NCBI GenBank assembly: GCA_045124315.1
Contig: JBGVLO010000176.1
Coordinates: 62,001 to 126,000 of the forward strand
DNA from: CAG-411 sp045124315
Lineage (GTDB): Bacteria > Bacillota > Clostridia > Lachnospirales > Lachnospiraceae
DNA length: 64,000 nt
Direction of reading: 5' to 3'
How positions within the stretch are numbered: the first letter of the stretch is position 1; each line of letters starts with the position of its first letter. A program made the position numbers and the translations under genes. The notes under the pieces are model-generated. The model saw only the letters and a program-made list of their open reading frames with translations. It did not search any database and was not told where the DNA came from. Of this stretch, positions 1 through 8,600 are shown one piece after another.

Positions 1-422
1 TCTTTTTTGGTTACCCCCTTAATAGACCCTAAAAATTTATCTAATGTATCGATCAATTCTTTTGGGTCCCCGTCTGCCTGTTCTCCATTCTGAAGTTTTT
101 CCATCTCATTTGTGATAAAATCCGCCACATCTAACACATGTGCCACTAACTCCACATGGGAAACATTTTCCGGGTGCGACTCTCTCAGATAAAAGAAAAT
201 ATCCTCCAACTTATGAGAAAGTGCTGTGATTCCCTCAAACATCATAATACCCGACGAACCTTTGATGGTGTGCATGGTTCGGAATATTTCATTCATGCTT
301 TCTTCATCAAAACAGTCCGCATCTTTCTGCTCGAGAACAATTTCCTGCAAACGTTCTAACAGTTGCCCATTCTCAAACAGATACATGTCCAGCATTCCTT
401 CTGTGTTAAACTCTTCTGCCAT
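1..422 (-). CDS. cheA: Chemotaxis histidine kinase CheA, N-terminal part (cut by window edge)
   Basis: The 140 readable residues form the Hpt (P1) domain of CheA, the kinase that passes phosphate from chemoreceptor arrays to CheY and CheB. The phospho-accepting His51 lies in the signature HTIKGSSG. The ATG at 422 follows GGGGAGGACA, a good ribosome site. The frame is still open at position 1, so the dimerisation, ATPase and CheW-like domains would lie outside the window. It is the last visible gene of the operon cheR-cheB-cheY-cheA, starting 33 bases after cheY. An Hpt-only protein cannot be excluded, but the neighbours make CheA much more likely. Confidence 0.82.
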   Translation of the reverse strand, partial: MAEEFNTEGMLDMYLFENGQLLERLQEIVLEQKDADCFDEESMNEIFRTMHTIKGSSGIMMFEGITALSHKLEDIFFYLRESHPENVSHVELVAHVLDVADFITNEMEKLQNGEQADGDPKELIDTLDKFLGSIKGVTKK

Positions 423-455
423 GTTGTCCTCCCCTTTCGCCGATCAGATATTTTG

Positions 456-851
456 TTATTTTACCAGACCTAATTTTTTCAGTGCCTGCTCGAAACGAAC
501 CTGATCAATTGGCTTTCCGGAATAAATGGTACAGCCAAGTTCAAATGCCATCTTTACGTTCTTCTCATCATTCAAAGCTGTGGTCATAATTACTTTTACC
601 TGCTTCTCCTTTGGAATGTCTCTCTCTTTTTCAAGATTACGAATACCCATCAACGCCTGATAACCATCCATAACCGGCATCATAATATCCAGACACACAA
701 GATCGTAAGGATCATCCTCCTCCAAAGCCAGCATAAATGCATCTACTGCTTCCATTCCATCCACTGTAACATCACATTCACCATACTTGGATAGAAAACT
801 GTCCATTGCCTTTCTTGTTACATAATCATCTTCTGCTAATAAAATCTTCAT
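456..851 (-). CDS. cheY: CheY-like single-domain response regulator
   Basis: A 131-residue stand-alone receiver domain. The acidic pair is Asp8-Asp9 (AEDD), the phospho-acceptor is Asp55 in CLDIMMP, the conserved Thr is at 90-91 and Lys113 lies in SGKP, so the phosphorylation site is complete. I use the ATG at 851, which has GAGGTGAGG at proper distance, instead of an in-frame GTG at 860. It starts 10 bases after the cheB stop and is followed by cheA, so the operon supplies kinase, methylesterase and diffusible regulator together. The acidic segment around residues 40-50 is a little longer than in classic CheY, so a role other than binding the flagellar switch is possible. Confidence 0.9.
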   Translation of the reverse strand: MKILLAEDDYVTRKAMDSFLSKYGECDVTVDGMEAVDAFMLALEEDDPYDLVCLDIMMPVMDGYQALMGIRNLEKERDIPKEKQVKVIMTTALNDEKNVKMAFELGCTIYSGKPIDQVRFEQALKKLGLVK

Positions 852-861
852 ATCCCTCACC

Positions 862-1896
862 TCACATTTTATATAATAATTGATAAGTTCTCTTTACCAC
901 ATCCTGCAATTTTTCCTGGTACTCTACCGCCCCCAGCTCGTAAGCTACCCTCGGCATACCGTACACGATGCAGGATGAAGGATCCTGTCCTACCGTTCTC
1001 GCACCTTGCTCTCTCATGTCAAGTAATCCTTTGGCCCCATCGCCACCCATACCTGTCAGAATAATTCCCAAGGCATCTTTCCCCGCCGTCTTTGCAACGG
1101 AATGAAATAACACATCCACAGATGGACAATGTCCATTCACCTTCGGTGCTTTCTTTATCATAACCTGATACGCACCATTCACTTTCACAAGTTCCATGTG
1201 TGCATCACCACCCGGCGCCAGCAATGCCGTTCCAGGCTGGACCAAATCTCCGGTCTTTGCCTCTTTTACCGTCAGTCTGCTCTGCTGATCCAAACGCTTT
1301 GCATACATTTCCGTAAATCCCTTTGGCATATGTTGTACAATCACAATTCCCGGGACATCTGTATCAAATCCTCTCAGAACTTCCGCTATAGCTTCTGTTC
1401 CTCCAGTGGATGCTCCAATTGCTATTACTAAATCCTCACTTCGAATTTTCCCTTTCTTGTTTCCAATGACATCTGTCTGCGCTGTGGGAAACATTCGTCT
1501 CTTTCTCTCAAACACATTCGGTGCCTCCCGTATCTTTCCAGGTAACTCTTCACAGACAAAACTTATAATTCTTGCCCGGTCTGTAGTTGCCGGTTTTGCT
1601 ACAAAATCCACTGCACCTGCATTCATGGCATCAAATACCTTGTCACTGATCGCACTAATGACAACCACTGGCAACGGATACTGTGGGATTAGTTTTTGTA
1701 AAAATTCTATTCCATTCATCTTTGGCAACTCTAAATCTAATGTCATCACGTCTGGATGATATTCCAGTATGGCATCCCTGGCTTCAAAGGGATCTCTGGC
1801 AGTAGCTACTACCTCAATATCCGGAATCTGATTCAGATTTTTAACTAAAAGTTCCCGAAAGAACAAGGAATCCTCCACAACTAATACTTTTACCAT
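862..1896 (-). CDS. cheB: CheB protein-glutamate methylesterase/deamidase
   Basis: A 344-residue two-domain protein. The N-terminal receiver has Glu8-Asp9 and phospho-Asp54 in TLDLELP. The C-terminal methylesterase has the catalytic triad motifs GASTGGTEA (Ser), VQHMPKGFT (His) and LTGMGGDGAKG (Asp). It removes methyl groups from chemoreceptor glutamates and deamidates glutamines during adaptation, opposing CheR. The start has an AGGAGGGGAG ribosome site. CheR lies immediately upstream, with 12 bases between its stop and this ATG. Length and domain order are normal for the family. Confidence 0.95.
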   Translation of the reverse strand: MVKVLVVEDSLFFRELLVKNLNQIPDIEVVATARDPFEARDAILEYHPDVMTLDLELPKMNGIEFLQKLIPQYPLPVVVISAISDKVFDAMNAGAVDFVAKPATTDRARIISFVCEELPGKIREAPNVFERKRRMFPTAQTDVIGNKKGKIRSEDLVIAIGASTGGTEAIAEVLRGFDTDVPGIVIVQHMPKGFTEMYAKRLDQQSRLTVKEAKTGDLVQPGTALLAPGGDAHMELVKVNGAYQVMIKKAPKVNGHCPSVDVLFHSVAKTAGKDALGIILTGMGGDGAKGLLDMREQGARTVGQDPSSCIVYGMPRVAYELGAVEYQEKLQDVVKRTYQLLYKM

Positions 1897-1908
1897 CTTT
1901 CTCCCCTC

Positions 1909-2721
1909 CTAACGCGGCATTTTCCGAAAGATTGATGGTTGTACCATTTCAAACGGGACGACATCTCTGTCTAAAGTCTCTGTGCGGCCAATAAATAAAT
2001 ATCCCCCCGGCTCCATCACATCGTACACTTTCCGAATCAATTCCCTCTTAGTGGGATTATCAAAATATATCATGACATTTCTCAGAAAAATAATATGCAT
2101 TTTTCTCTGAAACGGAAATGTCTCCATCAAATTAAACTGGCGAAAAATCACCTGGCTCTTTAATTCCTCCGTTACCGAATACGTCTCGCCATCAGGAGAG
2201 GAACGCATAAACCTTCGCTTCCAGTTCTCTGGAAGTTCTTCCACCTGCTCTTTCTTATACACACCCCGAATGGCCTGCTGAAGTACCTCAGTGGAAACAT
2301 CAGTAGCAAGTATCTGGGTATCCCATTGTTTGTGCTCCAAGCCAAAAAAGTCTTCCATCAACATGGCTAACATATATGGCTCCTGCCCTGTGGAAGAAGC
2401 TGCACACCAAATGGCCAGATCTTTCTTCTTTTCTTCTTTCACCTTGAGATAAGGCAATACCTTATCCCTCAAAAATTGAAAATGATCAAACTCTCTCATA
2501 AAAAAGGTGTGGTTGGTTGTCAGCAGATTTACCAACTCTTTCTCCAGAGAACCGGTAATATCAGTTTCAAGTGCATTGACATACTGGGTATAACTCTCAA
2601 ATCCATTGTTTCTTATATAATTCTCCAAACGACCTTCCATGATTTCCTTTTTCTTACTCATATCGATCCCATATCTACTTTTCAAATGGGTATAGAGTCT
2701 GGTAAATTCCTGATCTGTCAT
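1909..2721 (-). CDS. cheR: CheR chemoreceptor glutamate methyltransferase
   Basis: 270 residues, normal for CheR. The N-terminal four-helix domain spans roughly residues 1-75. The Rossmann-type methyltransferase domain carries WCAASSTGQEPYMLAM (S-adenosylmethionine site) and IFLRNVMIYFD. It methylates glutamates of methyl-accepting chemotaxis proteins. The start ATG follows an unusually G-rich stretch (GGGGGGGGG). It is tightly coupled to cheB. No separate promoter is evident in the 80 bases separating it from the upstream receiver/HD gene. Confidence 0.94.
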   Translation of the reverse strand: MTDQEFTRLYTHLKSRYGIDMSKKKEIMEGRLENYIRNNGFESYTQYVNALETDITGSLEKELVNLLTTNHTFFMREFDHFQFLRDKVLPYLKVKEEKKKDLAIWCAASSTGQEPYMLAMLMEDFFGLEHKQWDTQILATDVSTEVLQQAIRGVYKKEQVEELPENWKRRFMRSSPDGETYSVTEELKSQVIFRQFNLMETFPFQRKMHIIFLRNVMIYFDNPTKRELIRKVYDVMEPGGYLFIGRTETLDRDVVPFEMVQPSIFRKMPR

Positions 2722-2801
2722 ATTCCCCCCCCTTTTTCCGTCCGTATTCTCTTACGTCTTACAGGAACCATACAACAAACTACGGTTCACTGACCTTTGC
2801 T

Positions 2802-3866
2802 CTATTTCAATTGTCTGGCAATCTTTGTGAACACATCAAAAATCTCCGGATTAAATCGGGTACCGGCCATTTTCCCAATCTCTTCCAGCGCCTGTTCCAC
2901 CTGTTCCGGCTGCTCTTGCGCATTCCGGGTCCGTTTCAAAAAGGCACTCACTACTGCCACAATCTGTGCCGCCAACGGAATCTCCTCTCCCTTTAATCCT
3001 TCTGGATACCCGCTACCATCCCAACTTTCATGATGAAATTTGGCAATCTCAATGGCCATATCCAAAAAATCATTGTAAGAGCTGTTCTTACGAATATCTG
3101 CTAAAATATTGCCACCTACCAGCACATGCCTCTGATACTCCTTTTCTTCTTCCGGTGTCACCTCCGGATATCGTTCCAAAATGCTTGTGTGAATGGCAAC
3201 TTTTCCCAAATCACAAAGGGGTGCTGCAATCTCCAGCGTATCAATATAACTATCCGAAACCACATCCCCGTATGTATTAGATAACTGCAACGCTGCCGCC
3301 AACATACGACAATTATAAGACAAACGATTCATATAATTCTCATCATACATTGGATTCTCCCGTAACACACGCAACAACGCATACAACGTATTCTGCTTCT
3401 CTGCCTCGTTCTGTTTCATCTGCTCTCCCACAGAGGTCTGCAGCTTCCGATTCATCTCCTGCATCTTACGGTTGGATTCCACCACCTGCAAGTGCACCCG
3501 AACTCTCGCCTTTACTACTTCCGGAATAAAAGGTTTCGTCACATAGTCTTCCCCTTTTAGCTCAAATCCCTTGACGATATCTTTCGGATCATCAAAAGCC
3601 GATATAAAAATAATCGGAATATCTCTTGTATTAGGATTCTCCTTAATTCTGGTACACATCTCATATCCATCCATAACAGGCATGGCCACATCAGAAATGA
3701 TCAATGACAACGGAAAACGTTCTACGATCTTCAAGGCCTGCTCTCCATTCTCTGTAAGAATGGGCTGGCACCCCATATCTGCAATAATATCACGCAAAGT
3801 AAATCGATTCGTCTCCACATCATCCACGATCAGAATGCGTGGTTTATCTTTACTCTCATTCCCCAT
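2802..3866 (-). CDS. Response regulator with degenerate HD-GYP domain
   Basis: 354 residues: receiver domain (about 1-125, phospho-Asp in ISDVAMP, Lys in TKP), a coiled linker, then an HD-GYP-type output domain of the cyclic-di-GMP phosphodiesterase family. The GYP loop is recognisable (HHESWDGSGYP). Several metal ligands of active HD-GYP enzymes are missing: the HD His is Cys218 (CDLGK), the upstream HxxRV His is replaced (NYMNRL), and the late ADxYD Asp is lost (VVSAFLKRT). I infer a non-catalytic signalling domain. The start is ATG 3866 with GAGG eight bases away; a GTG at 3875 is also in frame. It lies between the sensor kinase and cheR. Confidence 0.85.
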   Translation of the reverse strand: MGNESKDKPRILIVDDVETNRFTLRDIIADMGCQPILTENGEQALKIVERFPLSLIISDVAMPVMDGYEMCTRIKENPNTRDIPIIFISAFDDPKDIVKGFELKGEDYVTKPFIPEVVKARVRVHLQVVESNRKMQEMNRKLQTSVGEQMKQNEAEKQNTLYALLRVLRENPMYDENYMNRLSYNCRMLAAALQLSNTYGDVVSDSYIDTLEIAAPLCDLGKVAIHTSILERYPEVTPEEEKEYQRHVLVGGNILADIRKNSSYNDFLDMAIEIAKFHHESWDGSGYPEGLKGEEIPLAAQIVAVVSAFLKRTRNAQEQPEQVEQALEEIGKMAGTRFNPEIFDVFTKIARQLK

Positions 3867-3893
3867 ATCATACACCTCTTTTTATTGAAACCA

Positions 3894-5306
3894 CTATTGT
3901 ACAATTTCCTCTAAAACTGCAAATGCAGCCGCCGCCTTCTCACGATTAGCCTTCTGGACAGACATCTTCAATCGCAACACTGCTGTCTTAACTTCTCTTG
4001 GCGCTCCCTCTGTCAACTGTCTTACGGTCTCCATAAACATCTCTGCCTTCTCCCAATTCTCCATTTCAATGCAGAGAATCAACTTCGACATCTTCTTATG
4101 TAATTCCTCTATATTCTCCGGCTCCCCATATTGCCAGATCTTGTCCGTATTCTCCTGTTCAGTCAAGTTCTTCAGCTTGCGCATAACCTGGTCCATATCT
4201 GCATTCTCCGTGGCATTCTCTGCTTCCTCCGGCGTCACTTCCACCCAGATATGAAAAGAAAAAGTACTTCCCTTTCCTTCTTCACTCTCTACCTGAATGC
4301 CTCCATCCATAAGTTCTGTAAGCTGCTTACAGATATTCAGTCCAAGACCGGTTCCGCCATATCTTCTGCTGATGGACGCATCCACCTGTGAAAAACTCTG
4401 AAAGAGCTTATCCTGATCTGCCTTGTTAATACCAATACCGGTATCCACTACCATAAAGAATAATTCCACCCGCTGTTCAAACTGGGCAGTCTTGATTACC
4501 TCCACTGTAACCTTTCCCACAGAAGTAAACTTGCATGCATTTGACAAAAGATTATTGAGAATCTGTCCGATACGAAGCTCATCCCCTATGATCTTCTTTG
4601 GTACTTCCGGAGAGACATTAATGGAAAAGTCCAATCCCTTCTCAATCATCTTGTTCTTATGATTTCCCTTAACAAAATCCAAAAGATGGTCCATCTCAAA
4701 TTCCTGCATCTCCAACGTAAACTTTCCCGCTTCCAACTTGGAGAAATCCAAAATATTATTGATAAGAGCATTCATATTCTTACATCCCTGCTGAACCAGA
4801 TCCAACAGTCGAAGCTTCTTCGGATCTTCCTCCAAAGACTGAAGTTCCTTAACATTTCCTGAAATTCCATTGACCGGCGTTCGAAGCTCGTGGGTAACAT
4901 TGGCCACAAATTCCGACTTAATCTTACTGGCAACCTCGGCTTCTTCTTCTGCCTGTGTCAACTTCTTCTCAATCATATTCTTTTGAGACTCATCCATACA
5001 CATACAAAGATAACCATCTTCCAATGCATATATAGTGCCCCCTACCGGAAAACAGGTCTTGTTCTCTCGATATGCCAGAAGTTCCTGCCTCTGTCCATCC
5101 TTCTCTACACGAATATGTAGACCATTCTCGTCCCAGTAAAACGCATTTGGAAATACATCTGCAATCGATATCCCTTCCAGCTGTTCCCATGCCAAAGCCT
5201 GAACTGCAGCAGGATTCGCATAATAAATTGTTCCCTTACGGTCAAATGCAATCCCCATCTCCTCTGAGTGTTCAATAAAAAACGAATTCAAACCTTCCTG
5301 ACTCAT
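3894..5306 (-). CDS. PAS-domain sensor histidine kinase with C-terminal helical extension
   Basis: 470 residues with no transmembrane segment, so probably cytoplasmic. A short PAS-like sensor (about 10-110) precedes a HisKA dimerisation domain with His139 in VTHELRTP and a HATPase domain with N, G1 and G2 boxes (NLLSNACKFT, DTGIGI, GTGLGLNICKQL). After about residue 370 comes a helical tail that could be an Hpt-like or docking domain, but it has no obvious HxxKGS motif. The ATG has GAGGGGG seven bases upstream. It is the first gene of the chemosensory operon, about 65 bases after the leader terminator, and plausibly phosphorylates the next gene's receiver (an inference). Confidence 0.88.
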   Translation of the reverse strand: MSQEGLNSFFIEHSEEMGIAFDRKGTIYYANPAAVQALAWEQLEGISIADVFPNAFYWDENGLHIRVEKDGQRQELLAYRENKTCFPVGGTIYALEDGYLCMCMDESQKNMIEKKLTQAEEEAEVASKIKSEFVANVTHELRTPVNGISGNVKELQSLEEDPKKLRLLDLVQQGCKNMNALINNILDFSKLEAGKFTLEMQEFEMDHLLDFVKGNHKNKMIEKGLDFSINVSPEVPKKIIGDELRIGQILNNLLSNACKFTSVGKVTVEVIKTAQFEQRVELFFMVVDTGIGINKADQDKLFQSFSQVDASISRRYGGTGLGLNICKQLTELMDGGIQVESEEGKGSTFSFHIWVEVTPEEAENATENADMDQVMRKLKNLTEQENTDKIWQYGEPENIEELHKKMSKLILCIEMENWEKAEMFMETVRQLTEGAPREVKTAVLRLKMSVQKANREKAAAAFAVLEEIVQ

Positions 5307-5372
5307 GGTGCATCCCCCTCTCTATGCGCCAAATGACCTTTTCAAAGTGAAACGCTTAGTTTCCTATAGATT

Positions 5373-5416
5373 AAAAAAGAGTTGCAGAACTTTAGCTTCC
5401 AAAGTTCTGCAACTCT
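5373..5416 (-). terminator. Intrinsic terminator of the leader RNA
   Basis: A perfect 16-bp stem (5378-5393 with 5401-5416, arm AGAGTTGCAGAACTTT) and a 7-base loop, followed on the minus strand by six U residues. The next gene starts 67 bases on, so read-through here would set expression of the chemosensory operon. Confidence 0.88.
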
Positions 5417-5599
5417 TCTACCTGTCAAACTCATACATGATAGTAAAATGTAAACCCCTCGTCCAAAGTCCCATGCTCTGATATACCGTCCAAATCTGAT
5501 CCCTGTCGCTTCCCCAATCGACACACCATCTGCAATCCTGTCCCGCTCCCCCCAAGCGAGAACATTTCCAAATTACAGACAAAATCAGACCTTCTAGTT
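5373..5599 (-). ncRNA. Structured leader or small RNA upstream of the chemosensory operon
   Basis: Transcribed leftward from the promoter at 5606-5634. About 185 bases rich in small hairpins (for example TGTCG...CGACA, and a G-rich CTCGCTT/GAGCGGG arm) end in an intrinsic terminator. No convincing reading frame was found. It could be a riboswitch-like leader controlling the kinase/che operon or an independent small RNA. It does not match the consensus of c-di-GMP-I or -II, FMN, T-box or SRP RNAs that I could recall. A 6S-like role was considered but not supported. Confidence 0.5.
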
Positions 5600-5605
5600 A
5601 CTAAA

Positions 5606-5634
5606 ATGATACCATATTTTTACTTTTCTGTCAA
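5606..5634 (-). promoter_or_regulatory. Sigma-A promoter of the leader RNA
   Basis: TTGACA at 5634-5629 and TATCAT at 5611-5606 with a 17-base spacer, reading on the minus strand. Near consensus. Transcription would begin around 5599. Confidence 0.72.
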
Positions 5635-5650
5635 TGAACGGGAACGGAAA

Positions 5651-5690
5651 AACATTCCCTCCTACCACTTTCGCAATAGAAGGGAATGTT
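5651..5690 (-). terminator. Terminator after the giant surface-protein gene
   Basis: A 10-bp perfect inverted repeat (AACATTCCCT / AGGGAATGTT) starts directly after the stop codon at 5691 and is followed by a short U run on the minus strand. The loop is long (20 bases), so it may be a modest terminator. Confidence 0.55.
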
Positions 5691-8600
5691 CTATTTTACT
5701 GTGACTTTGACCTTAGTATAGATACCATTCTGAGCATATACATACAAGATACACTTGCCTTTCTTTTTCGCCTTAACTTTCCCTTTTTTGTTCACAGTAA
5801 TAATTCCTGTTTTATCCATTTCAAATCGGGTTAAGGCAATGTGTGTCTTCATCTTCTTAGAGGTCTTCTTCACCTTGATCTTTAATTTTTTCTTCTTTCC
5901 TTTCTTCAGGCTTAGTTTTTTCTTCACACTAACCTTCTTAGGATTTCCTGTCTTGCCACCCTTAGTCGCTGCATGAACCGATACGGAACAACTCAATGCC
6001 CGCTCCTGTTCTCCGATTTCCACATAGGCAACCACAATGTACTTATAATACTTTCCTTTGGCAAGCTTTTTGTGTGTCCAACTCTTTGCATCATCCTCCA
6101 CACGGGTCAGTTCTTCCATCGGTGCTCCACAGGCAGAACCATAAATCACATAGCCGTCTGCCTCTTCCAACTGTTTCCAGGATAGTTTCACCTTCTTCGC
6201 CTGACCTACTGCCTTTGGATATAACTGTGCAAACACGCTTCCTTCCGGATCTTCACTATCTGTATCTCCGTTCAGAATACTGTCTGCCACATCTGAAAGT
6301 GCCCTTGTTCTTGCAAGCAGTGCCATTTCTTCCTCCGAAAGTCCGTCTGCCTCTGTCTCGCCCGACGGATTCTGCTCTGTCGGTGGTGCCGGTGGTCCTT
6401 GTACTTCCGGTGTAGCCGTTGGTATCGCGCTTGGAACCAATGTGTGTGGTCCCTGTACCTCCGGTGTGGCCGTTGGTTCTTCTGCCGGCTCCTGGGTCGG
6501 CGGTCCCTGTACTTCCGGTGTGGCCGTTGGCTCTTCTGCCGGCTCCTGGGTCGGCGGTCCCTGTACCTCCGGTGTGGCCGTTGGACCTTCTTCCGGTACC
6601 TGGGTCGGTGGTCCCTGCTCTCCCGGTGTGGCTGTTGGTCCTTCTTCCGGTGCCTGAGTCGGTGGTTCCTGCCCTCCCGGTGTTGGAGTTGGATTTCCCC
6701 CTGGCAACTGTGTTGGCTGTGTGCTAGGTTTCCCAGGTTTATTTGCCTCCTGGCGCTCCTGCTCTATGGTTTCCGCCTCTGTCACCTGTTCTTCAATGGT
6801 ATCCGTTATGTCCGATACAATGCCGGATACCGATTCTTTGTCAGTAGCATTTTGAATCTGCTCCTTTGCATCCTCCACTGCCTGATCGATGGCATCCTTG
6901 TAGTTCTTCTTTTCCTCTTCCGTCAGATTCTCCTTATTGGAAATGTTGTCCTTTGCATCGTCCCCTTTCTTCTCAAGTTCTTCGATTGCTTTATCCTTTG
7001 CATTCTGTAAATCTTCCGCTTTAGCTTCCTCCACTACAGACTGGATGGCATCCTGTTTGTCTTTGGTCACCTGCTCCACCTGTTCAATGGTTGTCTTCTG
7101 GTCGATTTCTTCTTTCGCTGCGTCGGAAGCTGCATCAATAGCCTCCTTCTTTTCTGCCTTCTCTTCCTCTGTAAGATCCGTCAGCGAGTCTATGGTTTTC
7201 TTTGCTTCTTCTGCTGCAGCATCGATTTCCTTCTTTGCCTCTTCCTTTGCTGCGTCCAAATTCCCCTGGTCTTTTTCTCCTGCCTCTGTCACCTGTGCAT
7301 CAATGGTTTCCTTCGCATCGTTTACACTGTTTGTAATTCCTTCTTTATCTGTGGCATTTTTAATGTCTTCTTTGGCTTTCTCCAAAGCTTTGTCAATCTC
7401 TGTAAGGTAACCCTTCTTTTCCTCTTCGGTCATATTTTCCTTTGCAGAAATCTCCTCTTTAGAAGCGTTGGCCTTGTTCTCCATCTCTTCGATGGCTTTA
7501 TCCTTTGCATTCTGTAAATCTTTTGCTTTTGCTTCCTCCACTACAGACTGGATGGCATCCTGTTTGTCTTCGGTCACCTGCTCCACCTGTTCAATGGTTG
7601 TCTTCTGGTCGATTTCTTCTTTCGCTGCATCGGAAGCTTCCTTGATGGCCTCTTTCTTTTCTGTCTTCTCTGCAGCTGTAAGGTCCGTCAGCGAATCGAT
7701 GATTGCTTTTGCCTCTTCTGCTGCGGCATCCATGGCATCCTTTGCCTCAGCCTTTGCATTTGCAAGATTTTGTGCATCGTTCACTTTTGCAGCATTCCAT
7801 ATTTCCTTTAACTCTCCGATTGTAGTATAAGCTATAGAATCTATATGACTCAAACTATCTGTCACTCTTTCCATAACGGAAATACCAGTCTCATACTTCT
7901 CTGTAATCTTGTTCACATAATCTTCCTTTTCCTCTGCGGAAAGGTTCGGCAATCCCTCGATAGACGCTTTGGTGCTGTCATAGTTATTCTTAATCACTTC
8001 TTTCCACATATTCCTCGTCTCTTCAATAGACTCTGAAAGATTACAAATCACCTCAATTCCGCTGAGACTCTTTTCGCTGTTCCCATCCGTCACATCAGAA
8101 CGGAAGAAGAACTGTCCACTGTTTTTTTCGTACACAGCCTTATTGACTAGATCACTCTGGTTCGGCAAATCAGCCAATGCACCTTCAAGCTGTGATTCTG
8201 ACTCCAGAGAACCGTATCTTATAATCCTGCCATCTACTTTCAACTGAACGTATCCCGGCAAAGTTACACCATCCCCTACTATGCTGTCTGACAATTTAAA
8301 CTTCGCATGTAGGATTTTTGGAGGGTTCTCGCTTGGATTAAATTCGGTGTCTGCTGCTCCGTCTAACTCCACACTGGAAAGTGTATATTTGATTTTGAAA
8401 ATAAGCGATGAATTGTCTGTCTTTGCATTTCCAAAATCGCCTACTTCTCCTTTTTCATTAGAGCCACCTTCTCCACCTGTAATACTTCCAATCAAATCTA
8501 CCGGAGTATCAGATTTGTTATCTAATCCGGCGCCTCCATTTCCAGGCTTTCCATTTATACTATTTCCTCCTTTTCCACCTGTAATACTTCCATTGATATC

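Noticed and set aside
1..5306. Complete flagellar chemotaxis operon
   Set aside because: No cheW, cheD, cheC or flagellar gene is visible inside the window; only the listed genes can be claimed.
5373..5599. c-di-GMP riboswitch before the chemotaxis operon
   Set aside because: Attractive in context, but the conserved cores of GEMM-I and GEMM-II are not present by eye; left as an unassigned RNA.
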